From an uncultured Shewanella sp. (lineage in GTDB: Bacteria > Pseudomonadota > Gammaproteobacteria > Enterobacterales > Shewanellaceae): a stretch of DNA of 64,000 nt. Shown one piece after another: positions 1 through 10,400 of the stretch. The position numbers and the translations under genes are program-made. The notes beneath the pieces were generated by a model, which saw nothing but the letters and a program-made list of their open reading frames with translations, was not told the origin of the DNA and searched no databases. The DNA lies in NCBI RefSeq assembly GCF_947491715.1, contig NZ_CANLKR010000018.1:1-64000 (forward strand), given 5' to 3'. Within the stretch, counting starts at the first letter, position 1, and the number at the start of each line of letters is the position of its first letter.

Positions 1-1805
1 GCACTTTGAACATTGAGTAGGCTTTTTATCGAATAGGATTTCACGTCTTTACTGTTTAAAGGCTGACCTATACAGAGACTCAAGCCACTCTGCTTGATAA
101 CTGTTTTAATGTGGTGCTCAGGGGCATGTTGCGACATAGGGACATACACAGCTCCCGCCATCATGATGCCGACTAACGCAATACTTAAATCTAACGAATG
201 GGGTAAACTCACTGCGACTGCATCACCTTGTTTGACACCGAAATGATGGAGGCTTTTAGCAATCTGTTCACCTTGCAGCCAAAGTGCGCCGTAGCTTATC
301 CCTTCTTGACTTGTGCGAACAGCCATTCGCTCTTTTTGTAACATCACTTGTTCTGAAAAAGCCGCTAATACACTGGGTGTTTCTTCCCAGCATGGCATTT
401 TAGGCCAACTCGGCTTTTCACCTCGAATATTCGATAGAAACAAAAATTCGAGCCGCTCTATTGTTGACTCGCTCAATATACTGGGATCAAATTCCCATTT
501 TAGTCTGATCCCATCACTCGATGTAAAACAAGCAAGGCTCAATGGAAATTTTGATTTAAAAGAACGTGGATCTCGCCTTGATATTGATAAATTAGCCACT
601 CTAATCAAGTCATTGGTTTCTTCTTGCCAAGAAAAGACCACTTGTCGAAAAAGCAAGTTTACATCCTCGAACCGATTTGCCTCATCAAACGATGATGGGT
701 CAAATACCTTAGCAGAAAAGTCACAATGCAGTTGTTGCTGAAAATCGGCTAAACAAGTACTGGAGTGAAATCGAATTGGAATAAGTTGAGCTAAATGGCC
801 AATTATGTCCCCTGATTGATTGTGTCTACGATTCATGTGTGGTGAACTGATCACGACTTCAGCTTGACCTGCATATTCACATAATGTTTTTGCCCAGCAA
901 TATAAAGCGGCACTAAATAACGAGACTTGAGATTGTTTAGCCATTTGCGTTAAGTAAACATTCTCATTTTCGTTCAATGCGTAAAATCGATTATGAACTC
1001 CACTTTTTAGAGGAAGTGAAATAGAGTGTAAACTAAGGGGTTTACACATATCGAGCCTTTGCTTCCAATAAGTTTGCTCACGACTATCACCTAATTGAAA
1101 TTGAATGAGGTCTAAATAACCAAACTCAGGAGGAGCAATATTGTCATTGTTATATATTTTAACTATTTTTTTTAACAAAATATCGATAGAAATGCCATCA
1201 ATAATAATGTGCGGGAAGTTGAGTATTAATACGGAATGATTAAAAGCAATATTAATTATTTTAGCAATAAAAAGTGGACCTAAGTACAAATTAAACTTTC
1301 GCTCCGTTTCATATTTGAGCGCTCTTTGAATATCGTCCTCATTCCCACTTGCCACAGCAACGGTCCATTCGCTCAAATAATTAGGCCTCATTAACACCTT
1401 GTCATCGACTTCTTTAAAAACACAGTGTAAGACATCGATATTTTTATAAACCCACTTCAGTGCAGACGTTAAACGAGCGACATCTAATTCACCTTTTAAA
1501 TCATAGCAAAGTGGAATATTGTAATGCTCTGCTTCTGATAACTTATATACTGGCCATAACTCTTTTTGAGAAGCAGAAATCTCAATTCCCCCCTTTTTTA
1601 CAAAAGCATCTAATGGTGCTAGTTCTAGGGATTCAATTTTGATCTCAGCCAAGTAGTTAAGTATCAGTTCTTTATGTTTTTTTAGTTTTTCAACTATTTG
1701 GTTAGGAATAGGGCTATTCTTTGATTTAATTTTTAACTGATTATCTGCAGCCCTTACAGAAACGCCTTGCTTGGAAAGCTCCATCAAAAACATACTTACG
1801 TTCAT
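1..1805 (-). CDS. Nonribosomal peptide synthetase, docking-C-A, truncated by the window edge
   Basis: The frame is open from an ATG at 1805 to the left edge (601 codons seen), so the protein is partial. Residues 1-52 look like a TubC-type N-terminal docking domain: a small fold with the GVSVRAADNQLKI strand pair followed by a Lys-rich helix. A condensation domain follows at about 70-480, with PHIIIDG at 198-204; the usual first His of HHxxxDG is Pro, while the catalytic second His (199) and the Asp (203) are kept. From about residue 510 an adenylation domain starts, with the A2-like stretch LVGIMMAGAVYVP before the edge. The start overlaps the stop of the upstream synthetase gene as ATGA, which implies translational coupling. 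The docking domain suggests this protein receives the chain from that upstream enzyme (inference). Its substrate cannot be read because the A3-A8 region lies outside the window. Confidence 0.88.
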   Translation of the reverse strand, partial: MNVSMFLMELSKQGVSVRAADNQLKIKSKNSPIPNQIVEKLKKHKELILNYLAEIKIESLELAPLDAFVKKGGIEISASQKELWPVYKLSEAEHYNIPLCYDLKGELDVARLTSALKWVYKNIDVLHCVFKEVDDKVLMRPNYLSEWTVAVASGNEDDIQRALKYETERKFNLYLGPLFIAKIINIAFNHSVLILNFPHIIIDGISIDILLKKIVKIYNNDNIAPPEFGYLDLIQFQLGDSREQTYWKQRLDMCKPLSLHSISLPLKSGVHNRFYALNENENVYLTQMAKQSQVSLFSAALYCWAKTLCEYAGQAEVVISSPHMNRRHNQSGDIIGHLAQLIPIRFHSSTCLADFQQQLHCDFSAKVFDPSSFDEANRFEDVNLLFRQVVFSWQEETNDLIRVANLSISRRDPRSFKSKFPLSLACFTSSDGIRLKWEFDPSILSESTIERLEFLFLSNIRGEKPSWPKMPCWEETPSVLAAFSEQVMLQKERMAVRTSQEGISYGALWLQGEQIAKSLHHFGVKQGDAVAVSLPHSLDLSIALVGIMMAGAVYVPMSQHAPEHHIKTVIKQSGLSLCIGQPLNSKDVKSYSIKSLLNVQS

Positions 1806-4800
1806 ATCGTCAGCTCCTCCACAACATCAGACATATCTTTAGCAGTAGAGTCAACGAAGCTAGCAACGGCTCGCACGGAACCCAAGCGAAGAAAATCTAT
1901 CGCTCGAATCGTAAAGGTCATTTCTTGTTCGATTATCGCACATATTCTCATAGCCATTAACGAACTACAGCCTAGAGCGTAAAAACTCGCAAAAATATCA
2001 ATATCTTTAACTTTTAAATGACGACAAATGATATCTGATAAACTCTTTTCTACCGGAGTGAGCTTTAAGTCATTAATCAACTTTATTGTGTCTATTTGCG
2101 GTAGAGCGCCTTTATCCACTTTTTTATTAGGAGTAAGAGGTAACTCATCTAAAATAACAATTCGGCTAGGCACCATATAAGATGGCAATGAGTTGCGACA
2201 AACCTCAATCATCTCCTGCTCTGTGCCATTTGTTTGCATAAAAGCAACCAATTGCTCAACACCATTTGACTCACGAACAACAATCGCACATTGGGTAACA
2301 CCATGATGTCGCTTTAAAACTTGCTCAATTTCTTCTAATTCTATTCGAAAGCCAGATAGTTTTACTTGCTGGTCTATTCGCCCAACAAACTGAAGTTCAA
2401 GATGATTATCTACCCAGACTAAATCACCTGTTCGGTACATTCGCTGTCCTGTCTGAGGTGATAATATAAACCGTTCATTCGTTAACCTTGTGTTGTGTAA
2501 ATAACCATTAGCCAAGGCACATCCACTGATCCATAACTCACCTATTGCGCCTTTTGGGACTGGTACAAGGTTAGCGTCTAGGACATGAAACTGAGTATTT
2601 GCAATCGGTTTGCCTAGACTAAAAAAATGCGTTTGACTGCTCACCTCTATACGCTTCATAGACGACCAAACAGTTGTTTCTGTCGGACCATACATATTGA
2701 AACAAAGATTTCCATTCTGACTTAATCCTTGTGCCAAAGGCACATCCATAGGTTCTCCACCACATAAAATTATCTGAGAGGAGAGAGGCTTCCAACCTGA
2801 TAAGAGTAACACTTTCCACATGCTTGGCGTCGCTTGACAGTAAGTGACTCTAGCATCTTGTAAGAATGACATTAATGCATTGACATTGTTTATTTCTTCA
2901 TTCGTAGCCAAGATCACTTCTGCGCCATGAGACAGAGGAAGGAATAGCTCAAGAGTTGAAATATCGAACGAAAATGAAGTCAGTGCTAACCAAGTGTCAT
3001 GACTGCCAATAGAAAATTCTTTGGACATGGACGTTAAAAAGCTAGCAAATGCACCATAGCTTATCTCTACCCCCTTAGGGTTCCCAGAGCTTCCCGAGGT
3101 GTATATACAATACATAGGATTTGTTGAGTTAACCAACGATTCGATAAACGGTTGATGACTACTGGCATCAGGCGCAATGGGACTGACATCAAAGTGGTTA
3201 TCAGTAGTGACGACATATTGAATACCACTTTGTTTGATAACATAGTCAATGCGTTCTTTGGGGTAATCAGGATCAATTGGAATATAGCCCCTTCCAACGG
3301 CTTGACAAGCCAACATCCAGGCAACACTATCGACACCTCTTGGTAGACATATCCCTATATACTGACCTAGATCCATTGAAAGTGAAGATAATAAAGAAGC
3401 TTTAGCCTCTACACATTCAAGTAACTCACTATAAGTAATTGATTGCCCTGAACATGTCACAGCTTTATTTTCAGGAAATTGCAAAGCCCTCTTTTTAAAT
3501 TGTTCAAATACAGTTTGTTCTTGAATTTTTAATTTTGGACCACAAATCACTGGCGCATCCACCGGTAACTCACAAACAAGACTAGAACAACGCTCTAAAA
3601 ACAAATTAAGTATTTTCAAATAGCTCTGCATCATGCTCTCTATAAACCACTCAGGAAAACGAGCGGTTTTAAACTCCCATAACATGTGCACAGGATCATT
3701 GTCACCCACCTGACCTTTCCTTGGAATGACGACTACTGATAAATCAAACTTAGCCGCGTGACTGTCTATTGCTTCATAAACTTGTACAGCCTGAATATTA
3801 GGTATGACCATTTCTGGCATTGGTGAATCATGAAAACCAAAAAACACTTGAAAAAATGGATTCACCGCAAACTCTCGAGAAGGATTTAACTGTTGAACAA
3901 GATGTTCAAAAGGGAGCGCTTGATTCTTCTGCGCTTTCGACACACATTGCGCACTCATTTTTAAAAATTCATGAACAGTCGTTGACTCATCATAAGCATT
4001 ACGTAAAACAACCGTATTAATCATCATACCTATAATAGAGTTTGCATTTGCCCATTGACGGTTAGCAAACGCAGAACCAATATTAATGTCTTTATCACCA
4101 GAATATTGGGACAACATCACATGAAAAGCTGCAAGCATGAAACTAAAGGGTGTTTCCTTTCTTAGCTCTACAAATTTTTCAATTTTAGACCACATACTAC
4201 GTTCAACTTGAACTCGAATCGTTTTTCCTTGACTTGTGTCATCGCTCTTAGTGGGAAATGTGGGTAGATTCGTCATTTTACTCGCCCCTTGAAGTTGGCA
4301 TCGCCAATATTCAAGCTGTGCGGCCGCCTCTTCCGTTTCAAGCCACTTCAATTGAGTAATACAAAAATCCGCATATTGTGTAGGCTTTTCTCTCTCTTTA
4401 TCATTATTTTCAATATATTTTGCATAATAAAATAGAAAGTCCTCTAAAAATAAATTGTATGACCAGCCATCGTGCACGAGATGGTGCTCTATATGCACCA
4501 AAATATTTTTACCGTTAGGCATTTTTACCAACCCCCAACGCACAAGTGGGAGCACAGACAAATCAAATGGTTGATTTAACTTATCGCTAATGACTTCATC
4601 TAACTTGTCAGCACTGACATTCGGGTCCAGAGTCGAGAAGTCAAAGACTTGCAGAACCACTTTAAAGTTTGCATAAACCCGTTGAATACCTTCTCCTTGC
4701 TCATCAACAAAAGCGGTTCTGAAAATACTGTGTCGCTCAACAATTTTCTGAAGGGCATGCTCTACCGCTTTTTCATTCACTTTACCTGATAGGCTAAGTT

Positions 4801-6664
4801 GAGACTTAGCATGATATGCTTTGTCCTCTATATTCATGTTCGCTAAATACCATATTGAGCGCTGAGAGGATGAAAGAGCAACGTCAAAATATCCACCTTG
4901 AGTAGATTTATTTATACTTCTAGTATTAATTTCAGTTGTTGAGTAAGTATTACTCTTTATTGCAAACCAAATCTTATTTGGCGAACCAAGAGTTTGAAAC
5001 AGCTCAAACGGTAAATGCAGTTTAAATGACTTATACACCTGAGCCGCTATCGAGATTGCCGTAACTGAATTCCCTCCACGCTGAAAAAAATCGTCCTCCC
5101 AATCAATATTCAAACCTAATTGTGTGCGAAACAGATTGAGAAACTTCGCTTCTTTAGAATTAAGACTTTCTATCGAGTCATCAGCGGGTTTTATTTCCAA
5201 TACCGGTTTGGGTAAAGCAGACTCATCCAGTTTCAGATTAGGTGTTAATGGCAAGCATTCAAGCCTAACAAAATGAGTCGGAAGCATATAGCTAGGCAGC
5301 CTTTCTCCTAAAAAGGTTTTTATCTCTAAATCAGAAATGCCTTTATTTGACTCAACGACAATATAGGCGATTAAGGCTTCGCCTCGCCCAAGTTGTTGCT
5401 TCACAACATGAGACTGTTTTATGCCTTTGAGATCCATTAAATGAGACAGTATTTCGCCAGCTTCAATTCGAAAACCATTCAACTTTATTTGTTTATCTAT
5501 GCGACCGACATATTCTATTTTCCGTGCTTGGTTTTCTCTGCATAGATCTCCTGTACGATAAGATCTATGCTTAACACCTGTTCGATCAGTAAATAGTACA
5601 AAATTTTTATTTTCTTTGATTTTTTTATCAATATACCCTCGCCCAACTCCAATACCATAAATAATGAGCTCTCCTTCCTGACCTTGCGCGACAGGCTTAA
5701 GATCATTATCAACAATCGCACACTTAATCCCCGGAAGCGGGATCCCAATGTCAGGCAAAACACCCGACTCACTTGAAACGAGACCTGAAGTTGTGATCAC
5801 TGTCGCTTCTGAAGGACCGTAAGCATTCTCAACCCTTACAGTCCAGTGCTTTGGTGGCCTTGTCATTAACTGCTGACCTGCGGTTTGCAAAACGTGTAAA
5901 CTTTCCGGCAGAATAACTAATGGGTCCCGCATTAATATTTCTGCTATAGGAGTCGGTAACCAAGAGAAAGTAATTTGATGAAGCGAATAAAATTCGGTTA
6001 ACCTTCGAGGATTCAAGAGAACTTGATTGTCAACAATAAAAAGGTTCGCGCCACAATTGAGGGCGGGTAACCATTCCATCATTGCAGCATCAAAAGCGGT
6101 ATTAGCGCTAAATGTTATTCTGCTGCTAGGGTTTAAGCCGTAGTATTGACAAAAGACATCCACTACAGGTAACAAGGTTTCAAACCCAATGACACATCCT
6201 TTTGGTCGCCCCGTTGTGCCTGAGGTATATACTACGTAGGCAATATCAGCTTTTATCGACGGCCTGTTAGTGAGTTCAAAAGAAGCATTAACATTCGTAT
6301 TAAAGGATATTTCCAGTGCTTCGCTTTCTGTTGATTTGGGCGCAAGATTGATAACAAATTTGCAACTAAGTTCTTTTAGAATGTGGTTTAATCTTTGAGG
6401 TGGTGTGCCTTCAAATATAGGCGCAACCCCAATTCCCAGTTTCCAACAAGCCAATACCGCCTGAATATAATCAATGGAACGCGGGGAAACTATCGGTATA
6501 ACATGGGGCCAGTGCTCAGTATTTGTTCCCAATTGGTCTGCAAGTAGTGAAGCCCATAAATCTGCTTTTTTCTCCAACTGTTGAATGGGTAAACGTTGCT
6601 GCGAAGTCTGAATATACTGATAAACGTTTTCTTTACCTATTCTAGAGATAAACTTTTTTATCAT
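1802..6664 (-). CDS. Nonribosomal peptide synthetase, A-T-C-A-T (1620 aa)
   Basis: A two-module cytoplasmic synthetase. Adenylation domain 1 spans about 20-490 (YTSGTTGRPKG near 146-156, NAYGPSEAT, YRTGDL, GFRIEAGEI). Carrier 1 has GGNSV near 530. The condensation domain has a full HHLVHDG near 728. Adenylation domain 2 has YTSGSSGNPKG near 1190, NMYGPTETT, YRTGDL and GFRIELEEI. Carrier 2 has LGCSSL near 1566. There is no condensation domain in front of A1, so this is a likely starter module. There is also no thioesterase, so the chain must continue, probably onto the downstream protein. Aligning A2 by eye to GrsA gives the code D-I-L-Q-L-G-M-V-W-K, close to the glycine code DILQLGLIWK. A1 reads D-A-M-W-Q-A-A-V-I-K, which I cannot assign. 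The gene begins 13 bases after the membrane fusion protein gene and is in its operon. Confidence 0.95.
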   Translation of the reverse strand: MIKKFISRIGKENVYQYIQTSQQRLPIQQLEKKADLWASLLADQLGTNTEHWPHVIPIVSPRSIDYIQAVLACWKLGIGVAPIFEGTPPQRLNHILKELSCKFVINLAPKSTESEALEISFNTNVNASFELTNRPSIKADIAYVVYTSGTTGRPKGCVIGFETLLPVVDVFCQYYGLNPSSRITFSANTAFDAAMMEWLPALNCGANLFIVDNQVLLNPRRLTEFYSLHQITFSWLPTPIAEILMRDPLVILPESLHVLQTAGQQLMTRPPKHWTVRVENAYGPSEATVITTSGLVSSESGVLPDIGIPLPGIKCAIVDNDLKPVAQGQEGELIIYGIGVGRGYIDKKIKENKNFVLFTDRTGVKHRSYRTGDLCRENQARKIEYVGRIDKQIKLNGFRIEAGEILSHLMDLKGIKQSHVVKQQLGRGEALIAYIVVESNKGISDLEIKTFLGERLPSYMLPTHFVRLECLPLTPNLKLDESALPKPVLEIKPADDSIESLNSKEAKFLNLFRTQLGLNIDWEDDFFQRGGNSVTAISIAAQVYKSFKLHLPFELFQTLGSPNKIWFAIKSNTYSTTEINTRSINKSTQGGYFDVALSSSQRSIWYLANMNIEDKAYHAKSQLSLSGKVNEKAVEHALQKIVERHSIFRTAFVDEQGEGIQRVYANFKVVLQVFDFSTLDPNVSADKLDEVISDKLNQPFDLSVLPLVRWGLVKMPNGKNILVHIEHHLVHDGWSYNLFLEDFLFYYAKYIENNDKEREKPTQYADFCITQLKWLETEEAAAQLEYWRCQLQGASKMTNLPTFPTKSDDTSQGKTIRVQVERSMWSKIEKFVELRKETPFSFMLAAFHVMLSQYSGDKDINIGSAFANRQWANANSIIGMMINTVVLRNAYDESTTVHEFLKMSAQCVSKAQKNQALPFEHLVQQLNPSREFAVNPFFQVFFGFHDSPMPEMVIPNIQAVQVYEAIDSHAAKFDLSVVVIPRKGQVGDNDPVHMLWEFKTARFPEWFIESMMQSYLKILNLFLERCSSLVCELPVDAPVICGPKLKIQEQTVFEQFKKRALQFPENKAVTCSGQSITYSELLECVEAKASLLSSLSMDLGQYIGICLPRGVDSVAWMLACQAVGRGYIPIDPDYPKERIDYVIKQSGIQYVVTTDNHFDVSPIAPDASSHQPFIESLVNSTNPMYCIYTSGSSGNPKGVEISYGAFASFLTSMSKEFSIGSHDTWLALTSFSFDISTLELFLPLSHGAEVILATNEEINNVNALMSFLQDARVTYCQATPSMWKVLLLSGWKPLSSQIILCGGEPMDVPLAQGLSQNGNLCFNMYGPTETTVWSSMKRIEVSSQTHFFSLGKPIANTQFHVLDANLVPVPKGAIGELWISGCALANGYLHNTRLTNERFILSPQTGQRMYRTGDLVWVDNHLELQFVGRIDQQVKLSGFRIELEEIEQVLKRHHGVTQCAIVVRESNGVEQLVAFMQTNGTEQEMIEVCRNSLPSYMVPSRIVILDELPLTPNKKVDKGALPQIDTIKLINDLKLTPVEKSLSDIICRHLKVKDIDIFASFYALGCSSLMAMRICAIIEQEMTFTIRAIDFLRLGSVRAVASFVDSTAKDMSDVVEELTI

Positions 6665-6677
6665 CGTTAGTTACCCA

Positions 6678-7436
6678 CTAAATTTTTTTCGCTGGGATCA
6701 AGACTTTTAAGCCCTGACCGATGAGAATTTCCTGTTCATAAAGGCTAAAGCTGGCGATCACTGTGCCTGATTTAGCATCGACATGTGGCAATACATAATC
6801 TAATGGCAAATCCACCTTTATATCTTTTTGCTTAAAATAAGCACTCGAGAGATCCAGTTTGTCGAAGCTTTGATAAGGAATTTGCACTTTTACAAACATA
6901 TTTTTTGGATTGAATAATAATGCAACCTTTTGACCTTCATTAATAAATTCATTCATATTGCCATTGCGTTGAAGCACAACACCATCATAAGGAGCTCGAA
7001 TATTTTTTTTGTCGATGACAAATTCGAGATTAAGGATATTTTGTTCAATAATACTGAGTTCTTGAGCCGCATTTAAATAATCAATATGCTTTTGTGCTCT
7101 CATCTCATCTGAAACTGAATGACTTTCAACTAACGTTTTATAGCTGAAAATAATATTTTGATATTCCTCTATGATCTGCTTTTTTAACGCTAGTTGGCGT
7201 TTCAAAATCACCAGCTGCTGATTGTCATTATCCTGCTCAATTTTAGCGATTACATTTCCTTTTTTAAATCCGGTACCAGTATCCAATACGTAAGTCAACA
7301 GGCCTTCTTGTTCAGCATATAATTGAACCTTCGATTTAGAATAGACTGTCCCTGGCAGCACAATGTCAGGAACTTCAACACTAGCAACATGTTGAGATAT
7401 GATGACTAATAATAAAAAACTAACAAATTTTGACAT
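6678..7436 (-). CDS. RND-type periplasmic adaptor (membrane fusion protein, HlyD/AcrA family)
   Basis: A 252-residue secreted protein with an N-terminal signal peptide (hydrophobic to about residue 19). A lipoyl-like half (VLDTGTGFKKGNVIAKIEQ, near 50-70) and its return half (NIRAPYDGVVLQRNG, near 150) flank a coiled-coil hairpin of about 70 residues, the standard order for adaptors that link an inner-membrane pump to an outer-membrane channel. It is short for the family (AcrA is near 400), so the membrane-proximal domain is reduced. Its ATG overlaps the stop of the RND pump gene (TAATG), which supports coupled synthesis of a pump-adaptor pair. No outer-membrane TolC-type gene is in the window. 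Confidence 0.85.
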   Translation of the reverse strand: MSKFVSFLLLVIISQHVASVEVPDIVLPGTVYSKSKVQLYAEQEGLLTYVLDTGTGFKKGNVIAKIEQDNDNQQLVILKRQLALKKQIIEEYQNIIFSYKTLVESHSVSDEMRAQKHIDYLNAAQELSIIEQNILNLEFVIDKKNIRAPYDGVVLQRNGNMNEFINEGQKVALLFNPKNMFVKVQIPYQSFDKLDLSSAYFKQKDIKVDLPLDYVLPHVDAKSGTVIASFSLYEQEILIGQGLKVLIPAKKI

Positions 7437-10400
7437 TAGGCTACCTTTTCTAAAGGGGTGGGTTGGGTTGGCTGCATGATCGCACTGTCTCTGCGCCCAA
7501 CTACCAAGATATTTGCAGCACTAGCGGAAACAAAAGTGACTGTTAACAAATTAGTAAAAATACCACCGACTATGACGGCAACAATCCCTTGATAGATAAT
7601 CGAAGCATCCGATGGAAAAAGGAGTAGCGGAATACTTGCAAAAATAGTGGTAACAGAGCTAATAAGAACGGCCCTGAACCGTTCTTTTACTCCATTGACT
7701 ATCGCATATGAATGATTAAAATCCTTGCTATGTCGGCTAATAGAATCAATCAGTAATATCGCATTGTTAGAAACGATACCTAACATAATTGCAAAGCCCA
7801 GCATAGTGAGTATATTGAAATCCGCAGGTGTAAAAAGGGCTAAAATGTGGAATCCAAATACACCACCGGCAATAGCAGGAAGCAAAGAAAATATAACCAC
7901 AATGCTATTTCTCATTGATTTTAAGGTATAAGAAATAATGACAAAAAATGATACCAAGGAAAATAACAGCATGGCGAGTAAAAAGACTTTCGCTTTGGTC
8001 AAGCTCGCCACACTGCCTTCGATGCTAACCAAACCTTTTGCTCCAATGATTTCCTTTAACTTAGGCACTATTTCTTTCTCTAAGACAACCAGTACCTCTG
8101 AAACAGAAAGGGCTTTGTCTGTTATACGTAAGTTAATTGTGGCAGCAGGGATCCCATTTAGGCGATCAAATGATGCCCATTTTTTAAATTCTTCAATTGT
8201 AAACATTTCTCCTAGATATGTTCTATCACCATTAGAGGCGACATAAGGTATTTCGCTTATATTGGAGCTCGTATTATCAATTGAAATATAGGCATTTAAT
8301 ACTTCGTCTCCACTATTCCATTTTCCAATAAAATCCGATTCACCTAGCGCTTTGACAACATTTTTCATTTCAATGTTCGTCACATTCAACTGAATCAATT
8401 GTGGCAAATTAGCCACAAATTCGAACTCCGTTTTTTGAGTCTCTAATTTAGGTATTATGTTTAATGCAACACCTGGTATAGACTTTTCAATTAAACTGCG
8501 CATTTCACTGATATGTTGTGATAACCAACTTTTGTCACTGACAAAAAGGTTTACCTTAATACTATTACCGCCTTCAACCCCTCCAAATAGTTGTCCTCGC
8601 ATAACAATGGTTCTGTTTTGAGGAAGTTGATTTTTAAGTGCCTCTTTTAAATAACTTTCTAAATCGGTCAGTAAACTGTTGTCATTTAGTCTAACGCCTG
8701 CGGTAACAAAAAAGGGCCACCCTATGACGTAATCACTCTTCACTTCAATATGCTTAGGAATACTTTGAATAATCTCATTTATTGGTTCAACGACATTTTT
8801 ATTAACTGAATCCATCGTTTTATTGGGAGCTATCGGAACATAAATATCAACCGCATCTCTCTTAACTTCTGGTAAGTAACCCAAAGCAGGGAAAAAAACA
8901 ATTAAGGCGCTTAAACTCGCGAATATCACCCCCCCCAAAACAGCTTTACTTCGGCGTTGGTTAGCCACAATAAATTCAACGGCCTTAACAACAGGTTTAA
9001 TTCCAAATTCTCTGGGAGTATGAGCTTTTCGACTAGGCATGAAATAAACAGCAAAAATAGGGGTTAGCAAAACAGTTAACATAAACGCAAAGATTAAGCC
9101 TGATGTTATCGCTATACTCAGACCTTTAAATAATTGAGCCTCAACCCCCTTTCCAAAAACAACAGGTAAAAATACAACAATGGTCGTCAACAATGACGCA
9201 AATAAAGGCGGAACTAACTTATTTAATGATGCTCGTATTGATGCCTCGTTTACCTTATGTTCTGATGAGGTTCGATCTAAATATTCTATGTAAATGAGAA
9301 CGCCATCTACAAACATGCCGGTAGCAAAAGTAATGCCAGCCAAGGAAATAATGTTGATGGAAGTATTCGTTAAAGCGAGAACAATAAAAATCCCAAAAAC
9401 GGATAGTATCGTTATAACACAAGATAATATGGTTGGTTGTAATCGCTTAAAAAAGTAGAACGAAACCAGCGTGGTAAGCGCAACGCCAAGAATCAAGGTT
9501 GTCACCACCCAAGAAATTGCTCTTGTAATAAATAAAGCTGTGTCAAAGGATAAGTTATAAGTCAAGCCAGCTTGAGCCATCACACTTTGCTCTTGAGCTA
9601 AAATATCATCAACACTTTGCTGCACTTCAATTAAATTTGCTGTATTTTCTCGAAGAATACGCATGGCAATTGCAGGTTTACCATCGAAACGGACTGAAGC
9701 CGTTGTTCTAATTGCCTTAACAGAGATGTCGGCTATATTATTTAGCCGGATTATCGAACCATTTACAGTAGATATGGGTAATTGCCTAATACTTTCAAGC
9801 GTTTCTGTGCGTTGAAAAGTGGCGGTTATAACATCTTCATTTTTATATAATCTAGAAACAGGTTGAATTAGAAGATTACGAACGGTATCTCTGACCAACT
9901 CAAAACTCATTTGCATTTGAAATAGCTTGCTCATATCCAGTTTTATTTGCAGTTCTCGCTCTAGCAGTGGATTAAGTTCAACAGATTCGACCCCCTCTAC
10001 CAAATTAAACTGATGTAGAGCAATATTCTTGATAAAATCGAGCTGTTGATCAGTAAAATAACCAGTTTCAGATGTAATAAAATAACTCCCCACCACACGG
10101 TTCGACACATTCTGTCCTCCATGTCGAAATACGATTGGCCTTACATTTGGCGGGAGCGGTCGAGTACGTGTTAAAAGCGCGGTTAGTCTATTTTCTATTT
10201 CAGTCAGGTTGCTCCCATACTTTAGCGTTATCTCAAACGACACCTTTTCGTCAGATGTTTTTACTTTCAACGACTCAATGCTCTTAATCTTGCCAAGGAT
10301 CACGCTCTCATAGGGTTCAACAATTTCAGCAATGAGAAAATCTTCAGACATACCTGGCCAAAGAACTTGAAATGATAGTTTAGGAGGTTCTATATTTGGC

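Noticed and set aside
313-741. Plus-strand gene of 142 codons in the left-edge region
   Set aside because: It is antisense to the condensation/adenylation part of the truncated synthetase, whose motifs are clear on the minus strand.
1802-6664. Substrate prediction for the first adenylation domain
   Set aside because: The ten-residue code read by eye (DAMWQAAVIK) matches nothing I know, so no substrate is given.
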